64,000 bases of DNA from Ashinkailepas kermadecensis (lineage: Eukaryota > Arthropoda > Thecostraca > Neolepadidae). Under the pieces are notes generated by a model. The model was given only the letters and a program-made list of their open reading frames with translations, was not told the origin of the DNA and made no database searches. Each line of letters starts with the position of its first letter. The first letter of the stretch is position 1. A program made the translations under genes and the position numbers. This document shows positions 58,206 through 64,000 of the stretch, one piece after another. The stretch spans positions 469,001 to 533,000 of the forward strand of contig JAOTOM010004950.1 in assembly GCA_034440615.1 (NCBI GenBank), written 5' to 3'.

Positions 58206-58884
58206 AGAGTATTTCACCTCCCATCCTTCGCATGCTTTGATGAGAATGCATGCTGCATCCAGTCAATTAAAATTCCTGCAAGTTAACCCCAAAGATGCAT
58301 TCGTTAAGATTATATTTTCTTAAGTCATACATGACATTCCACCACTATTCAGTCCGCGTGTCTTTTGTCAGCAGACGATGTCGAAAGCTTCCGCCAAATT
58401 ATATCCTCAGCTGACGGAGTGCGCTTGCAGGGAGAACTCAATCGCTGGCACGTGGGGACCGTTAGATGGGTTTGCAATTAAACTCGGCAAAATTCGAATC
58501 GTTCACGATGGCTCAGGCTTTCACCAGTCCGAATGATGCAATATCTTTTAATGTGGCAATGCAGCTTACTTTAATGGCAAGAGACATGTAGGGGAAAGAG
58601 AAGTTAGTTGAGCATACAGGTAAGTTGAGCCATCCCAATTATCTCACCTCCTATGGTGTCAAGAAAACTTATAAGCCAGTTGCCGACATTTCGAATAAAG
58701 ACTTCAATTTTGGTTGGACGACGGGCCGGGAGCGCTAGATATCTAGTGAACCCTGAACAAAAATGTGTTTTTTTAAGGTCTGAAGTTCTCAATAGGCTCT
58801 CGAAAGGAAACAGGGAAACTAGGCAGGTCATGGGGGGATGTAGCTGATAAAAAGAGAAGTCTTGCAAGCAAGGGAAGGAATAGT

Positions 58885-59858
58885 TTATCATGTTTTTATG
58901 TCAATGCCAGAAGTGTTAGGAACAAAATTGGGGAACTGCATGCATATATGTTGTCTGAAAAGCTAGATTTGGTATGCATAACAGAGGCATGGTTTAATGA
59001 AAGCATTTTTGGAGACAACTTGCAAGAATTTGAATTGACAGGCTACAACATGCATGCTTATCAAAGGTAGGCAAGGATAGGAGGAGGTATACTCTTGTAT
59101 GTCAGACAAGTAATGAAATGTATTCCATAGAGGATAGTGTACATAATGAAGGAGTAGAATCCCTGTGGTTAGATATCATTCTGAAGAATGGAACAACATT
59201 TAGGATTGGGGCATTCTATAGACCTCCAGACCAGAATGAAAACATGGACAGGTTGATGCCGGAAGAGATAAGTAGGAGAGTGCAGGAGAGAACTGTTTTG
59301 TTGGGGAATTTCAACATAACAGGATTGGGAAGCAAAACTATAGGTCTAAACAAATCAGGAAGAAGTTTCATGGATTGTTTTGAGGAACATTTCTTCTTTC
59401 AAATTATACATGAACCTACAAGGGAAAATGAAATATTAGATCTTGTGCTTACTAATCAGGAAAATTTTGTACACAATGTGAACATAGGAGAGACCTTGGG
59501 TAATAGTGATCACAACATTATACGCTTCTCATTGTATGTTGGAAGTGTAGGAACCAATAAGACATTGATTCCAAATTTTGCTAAAGGGAATTACAATGAG
59601 TTCAGGATCTTCCTGAATGAAATTCATTGGGCAGACTTATTGAAGGGCTTAGATGCTTATGAAATGTGGATAATGATAAAATATAAACTATTTCAAGGTC
59701 AGGATAGGTTCATTCCCAATAGGAAAATTAGATTAACCAGGGTTACGCACCCTTCATGGCTGACCAGGGAAGTAAAGCATTTACTGGAGTCAAAGAAACA
59801 GGCATTCAAGAAACTAAAATATGCTAGCTCTGAGGTACATCTAAATCATATAAAATAG
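58885..59858 (+). pseudogene. CR1-like endonuclease domain
   Basis: CFYVNARSVRNKIGELHAYM (start), LVCITEAWFNE (catalytic Glu), ARIGGGILLYV, GAFYRPPDQNENMDR, LLGNFNITG (in place of the usual GDFN, so a catalytic Asp is changed to Asn) and LGNSDHNII (SDH motif) followed by the linker. The largest open part is 246 codons (59118-59858). Confidence 0.88.
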
Positions 59859-60018
59859 CTAGAATTAAGTTAGGAGGTGTGTTAGGGCATCTAAAAGACT
59901 GGCTGAAATCAAATTAGCTCGGGAATGTTCAGCAGGTAATGCTAAGAGATTCTTTAGTTTCTACAAATTTAAGGCTAAAAAGTGTAGTGTAGGACCACTG
60001 GAGGTAGATGGAGAATTA

Positions 60019-61199
60019 GTGGTTGATGATTGTGATATCGTGGAATCCCTAAGCAAGCAATTCTCATCAGTCTTTACTAAAGATAATTCTGGTAGAATAG
60101 AAACAACTGAATCTTATGCCATGACAGTTGATAGGTTGGAGTATCTTACAATAACTACACAAGCTGTAGAAAAGCAGTTGCAGAATATAAAACCAAATAA
60201 AGCTTCTGGACCAGATGATATATATGCTAGGGTCTTAGTAGTGTGCTAAAGCTTTAGCAGTTCCCCTAGGTATAATTTTCAGGCGGTGTATGGAATATTC
60301 TGAAGTGCCTGATTGGAGAAATGCAAATGTAGTACCAATTTTCAAAAAGAGAAGTATGAAGTGTGTAGGGAACTACAGGCCAGTCAGTTTGACCTCAATA
60401 GTTTGCAAGGTACTAGAAAATCCGGTTAAACAGAATGTTCAGATTCATCTTGATAGGCACAATCTTTTAAGGGATACTCAACATGGATTTCGATCTCGAA
60501 GGTCTTGTTTAACTAACCTTTTGGAGTTCATGAAGTATGTTACTAAAGAAGTACACAATCAAAGCAGGATGGATGTTGTGTACTTGGACTTTAGCAAAGC
60601 TTTTGATAAAGTTCCACATGGGAGGCTAATTCATCAACTACAACAACATGGGATTGTTTGAAAAGTTCTAGGTTGGATTGAAGCATGGTTGAGGGGAAGG
60701 AAACAAAGGGTAACGTTAAATGGATGTAAATCTGATTGGAAGGATGTTCTGAGTGGAGTACCACAGGGCTCTGTTCTAGGGCCACTTCTCTTTTATCATC
60801 TTTGTGAATAACATTGAGGTAGGGCTGAGGAATAGAGTGTTCAAATTTGCTGATGACTTCAAGCTGGTAGGAGTGGCAAACAGTTGTGATCAATCTATAA
60901 ATATTAAACTAGACTTGGAGGACCTAAAAAAGTGGGCTGATCAATGGCAGATGTCTTTCAACTATAACAAGTGTAAGGTTATGCATCTGGGGTCTGGAGG
61001 TGAGACTTTAATATATACAATGGGAGGGAGGGAACTGGATGTTATTGAAGAGGAAAGGGACTTAGGTGTGTTGGTTTCAAGAGACCATAAAGCAGAAAAA
61101 CATTGTAGCTCAGCTAGGAGCAGGGCACGCAGAATGCTGGGACTCATTAATAGAAGTGTGATATATAAGAGCAAGGAAGTCTTTAAAAACTGTACTTAG
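60019..61199 (+). pseudogene. CR1-like reverse transcriptase domain
   Basis: NIKPNKASGPDDIYARVL, WRNANVVPIFKK, GNYRPVSLTSIVCKVLE, TQHGFRSRRSCLTNLLEF, VVYLDFSKAFDKVPHGRL (motif A), GVPQGSVLGP (motif B), VFKFADDFKLVG (FADD), LKKWADQWQMSFNYNKCKV and DLGVLVSRDHKAEKHCSSA. Frameshifts separate four open pieces. Confidence 0.92.
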
Positions 61200-61267
61200 C
61201 ATATGTGCGACCCCACTTGGAATATTCTGTACAAGCATGGAGCCCCTACCTATAAAAAGATATAGAT

Positions 61268-61640
61268 ATGTTAGAAAGAGTGCAGCGCAAAGCAACTAGA
61301 CTCATCAGTAGGATAGGTTACTTAGAATATGGAGAAAGGCTTGTGGCATTGGATATGCACTCACTCAAGTATAGGAGATTAAGGGGGGACATGATTGAAA
61401 TGTACAAAACTGTTAAAGGACTAGATCAGGTCAAATTGAATGGTGCTCTTTGTGATGAATTGAATGGTGCTCTTGTGATCTCAATTTGTGATGGATGGTG
61501 TCAGATTTATGTTAAGTATGTGTGCACGGCACAGACCTCTTTAAGCAGGCATGGATGCAGTTGGAAAATTATTGATAAGGCATTCAATCCACATGTGTTA
61601 AGAGAGATCAGGGGAATAGGGCTGGATAGCTAGGGTAGAT
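61268..61640 (+). pseudogene. CR1-like ORF2 C-terminus
   Basis: MLERVQRKATRLISRIGYLE, then LKYRRLRGDMIEMYKTVKGL, the usual CR1/L2 post-RT block, then a diverged end that stops at TAG near 61632. Confidence 0.85.
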
Positions 61641-62100
61641 AGGCATTGACAGGTGTGTGGGATATTGGAGGACTGGTTTCTTCAGGATGTGGGATGGCTG
61701 GGGTGGGTCTTTTTACCAGGCTTATGGTATCTTCCATTTACCGACTTAACTGAATGGGCCTTTGGGTCTCTTATTAAGTATAAATGCTTTATAACTTTAT
61801 ATAGGGTGTACCTAGCAATGGATTCAGCACCTTCCTTCAGGATGTGATACTGATGAGATTGTCTATGGTAGCACAGTGGGTATGATGGGAGGAGTTTGTA
61901 ATTGTTGAGTGTGTTATGCAATAGCAAGTGAATGGTGCTAGATAGGCTAGGATATATAGCTCCCTAGGAACTTGAGATAAGGGATTGATTGGGGTGAGAG
62001 TATGTACATTTCTAGTACCTTTTCTAGATAGGCTTAACCCAGATGGGCCCCTGTGGCTCTTATTAAGCCTTAACACTGTATGACTTTATGACTTTTATGA

Positions 62101-63050
62101 AGTAATTTTTCCTTGACTTGGAAATGTATATATTTTCCTTAATTGGTAACAGGTAGGCTTCGGATCATAGCACACAATTATAGGCATGTGTTTTCTCTTG
62201 ATATCCACCAAAGCCACTTTGGGGTGGGATGGTCAGGAGATGGGCAGCCACTATATCTGAAGTGAGGTGGGTATGGGAATAGTTGAGCAATCGCGACCGG
62301 GGAAAGATGAGCCGTGGATGAGCAGTGGCCTATTAATGTGTTGCACGCTGCTGATGTTTTTCTCATGAAACGTGACATAAATTGGCATAAGATTGTCGTT
62401 CAGCCCATTGCCGTTCGGCAGATTGTTCTGTGATCAGTTATGGTGTGACAATACCAGAGAAAAAGGCCGTGAAAAATCTATGTCGAAGTATATTACGTAG
62501 TATTTTCTGATAGCTTTCATGTTTTCACGCCAGACCATGTGAAATGACAAAAGGTTACCACAAAAAGCCTGCAACACTAAAAGTAACACTCCCCAGTAGT
62601 CGCCACAGTAATTGTTTACATAAATAAGGTTTCTGATCAACTTACCCCACCACTAGGATCAACTTCCCCACGCTCGGGGTAAGTTGAGACAAGGGTAATA
62701 CGTCAGAACAACTCAAAATATCACTGATTTATAATTGTTTGGGAAAAATATTTATGTGACTCATGTGTGCCCAAAAGATCACTCTTTCAGAAGATGTGCA
62801 CAAATAATCAATCTGTCTCACCACATGTGCTCAGAGCCCTCTCAAGTAAAAATTGGCTCAACTTACCTGAACTTCCCCTACTACATTATGTTGAACTTTT
62901 TTACTCTTTTCATTTTGCATATCAGACTTTTATCACATTTATTTTTTTCTTAGTGTGCATATTATTTCCCATCTACACATCTTTGGTGATGTGCTTAAAC
63001 CTTGACTTCATTTGTTAGCGAAGTCTGCCTCTGTTGGTGATCTGTGTAAA
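62101..63050. other. Spacer with ggtaagttgag motifs, no gene
   Basis: Apart from the inverted ends described for 58587-62885 I see no gene; frames are short. Confidence 0.35.
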
Positions 63051-63059
63051 TAAACATAA

Positions 63060-63480
63060 ACATAAATATTAATCCATCATTTTGCTATGCATAACAAATC
63101 TAGTTTGTCAGACAGCACATCAGTATAACCATGAAGTTCCCCAGTTGTGTTTCTAACACTTTTGACGTTTACATAAAACACGATAAGCTATACTTCCCTT
63201 TCCAAGCAACACACTACCTTATTTCCATCGCTCCTGCACCCACCATGATCTGCCTGGTTTCCTTGCCATGAACGACTGTGCAGTATCTCATACTGCCTAC
63301 TATCTCCTAGTATCTACTACTTAGTAGCTCCACTCCCTTCATGCTAAGATGAAGCCCATCTAAAGAAAGGGTATCTAGTCATTCCAAAAGTCACCCCAGC
63401 ATCCATAAACTCTAATCTTGCTTTCCACACATAACTTGGCTACCCTAAGATTATTTTATCCGGCCCTGGTGTACCACTCA
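63060..63480 (-). pseudogene. CR1-like ORF1/ORF2 junction relic
   Basis: On the minus strand, in changing frames, are VYGCWGDFWND and DGLHLSMKGVELLSS-type pieces, like the esterase-type end of CR1 ORF1, then GKETRQIMVG and KGKYSLSCF, matching the sequence just before the endonuclease at 58800-58900. The copy is truncated soon after. Confidence 0.5.
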
Positions 63481-63604
63481 TTACACATTAGTACCCTTTG
63501 AAGGATTGATATCAACACGCGTTTTCTACTTGTAACTAATCTGCCTATCAGAGCTATATATGCTCTGTAGGCTGTGTAGGTTTTCCTGTTATCCAGATGC
63601 TATC

Positions 63605-64000
63605 ATGTCGTAAAGTCATAAAGTCATAAAGTATTAAGGCTTAATAAGAGCCACAGGGGTCCATCTGGGTTAAGCCTATCCAGAAAACATACTAGAAATG
63701 TACATACTCTCACCCCAATCAATCCCTTATCCCAAGTTCCTAGGAAGATATATATCCCAGCCTATCTAGCACCACTCACTTGCTACCGCATAGCACCCTC
63801 AACAATCACAAGCTCCTCCCATCATACCCATCGTGCCACCATAGACAATCTCATCAGCATCACATCTCGAAGGAAGGTGCCGAATCCACTGCTAGGCACA
63901 CCCCCCACAAATTCATTAAGCGTTCAGACTTAATAAGAGACTCACTTGCTATTGCATAATACACTCAACAATTACAAACTCCTCCCATCATACCCATTGT
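63605..64000 (-). mobile_element. CR1-like 3' UTR, minus copy (runs off window)
   Basis: The reverse complement matches 61770-62098 over more than 300 bases (cagaaaacatactagaaatg, cccttatcccaagttcctag and others). It ends at ~63605 in aagtcataaagtcataaag, the mirror of the end of the plus copy. From ~63930 a second partial copy of the same UTR starts. Confidence 0.85.

Larger units (their letters stand above)
58700..62100 (+). mobile_element. CR1-like non-LTR retrotransposon, degenerate
   Basis: ORF2 pieces in order: endonuclease (58885-59560), linker, RT (60020-61100), C-terminal region (61200-61640) and a 3' UTR of ~450 bases ending in actttatgactttt repeats. Frames change at least at 59070-59120, 59860, 60250, 60660, 60790 and 61200, so it is not functional. 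The layout without RNase H and the end (YRRLRGDMIEMYKTVKG) are typical of CR1/L2-type elements. The start of ORF2 matches a second copy near the right edge. Confidence 0.9.
58587..62885. mobile_element. Possible DNA transposon ends enclosing the CR1 copy
   Basis: The left end gtaggggaaa...acaggtaagttgagcc (58590-58634) is mirrored at the right by ggctcaacttacctgaactt and cccctac (62851-62880). Between these ends lies the CR1-like element, suggesting CR1 inserted in an older element; no transposase was seen. The right side also has two more ggggtaagttga-type copies (62635-62690). Confidence 0.4.

Overview
This is a window of nuclear DNA from an invertebrate animal, most likely an arthropod. 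Genes are split into short exons with good GT/AG borders, introns run to kilobases, there are no bacterial features, and a degenerate (TTAGG)n-type array, the arthropod telomere motif, lies at 14985-15125. Low-complexity DNA is very abundant. No species can be named from sequence alone.

Two host genes are supported, and they converge tail to tail. (1) On the + strand, 338-16455, are the last five exons of an MFS transporter resembling MFSD6: the final membrane segments and a long cytoplasmic tail. Its 5' part lies off the left edge. (2) On the - strand, 52177 down to 26648, nine exons encode the whole catalytic domain and C-terminus of a LAMMER (CLK/Doa) kinase. Its N-terminal exons were not found. 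Exon phases agree at every junction of both genes. The exception inside an exon is one extra base in CLK exon 8 that breaks the frame. About 10 kb of retroelement debris and microsatellite separates the two 3' ends.

The rest is mobile and repetitive DNA. It includes a 3.1-kb hAT-type element (12806-15910) with 18-bp terminal inverted repeats and an 8-bp target duplication; a dead minus-strand non-LTR element (ORF1, endonuclease, RT, RNase H; about 18.8-24.3 kb) split by a 2-kb inverted-repeat element and hit by a 67-bp SINE-like tail; a Gypsy pol relic (52.9-53.8 kb); several CR1-like copies (56.2-64 kb); a 16-bp TACGTA satellite that changes strand; a dispersed T-run family; and long (ACGC)n, (AGAGAT)n, (CA)n and (TA)n arrays.

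The most unusual signal is that minisatellites sit on exon edges. At two exons of the transporter each repeat unit carries the 3' splice acceptor plus the first part of the exon (98-bp x3 ending at 338; 90-bp x9 ending at 4874). At the first visible CLK exon the repeat unit is in register with the 5' splice donor, with GT changed to CT in the copies. Other exon borders have acceptor-like or directly adjoining repeats. This looks like repeated duplication of splice-site segments and deserves a genome-wide check.
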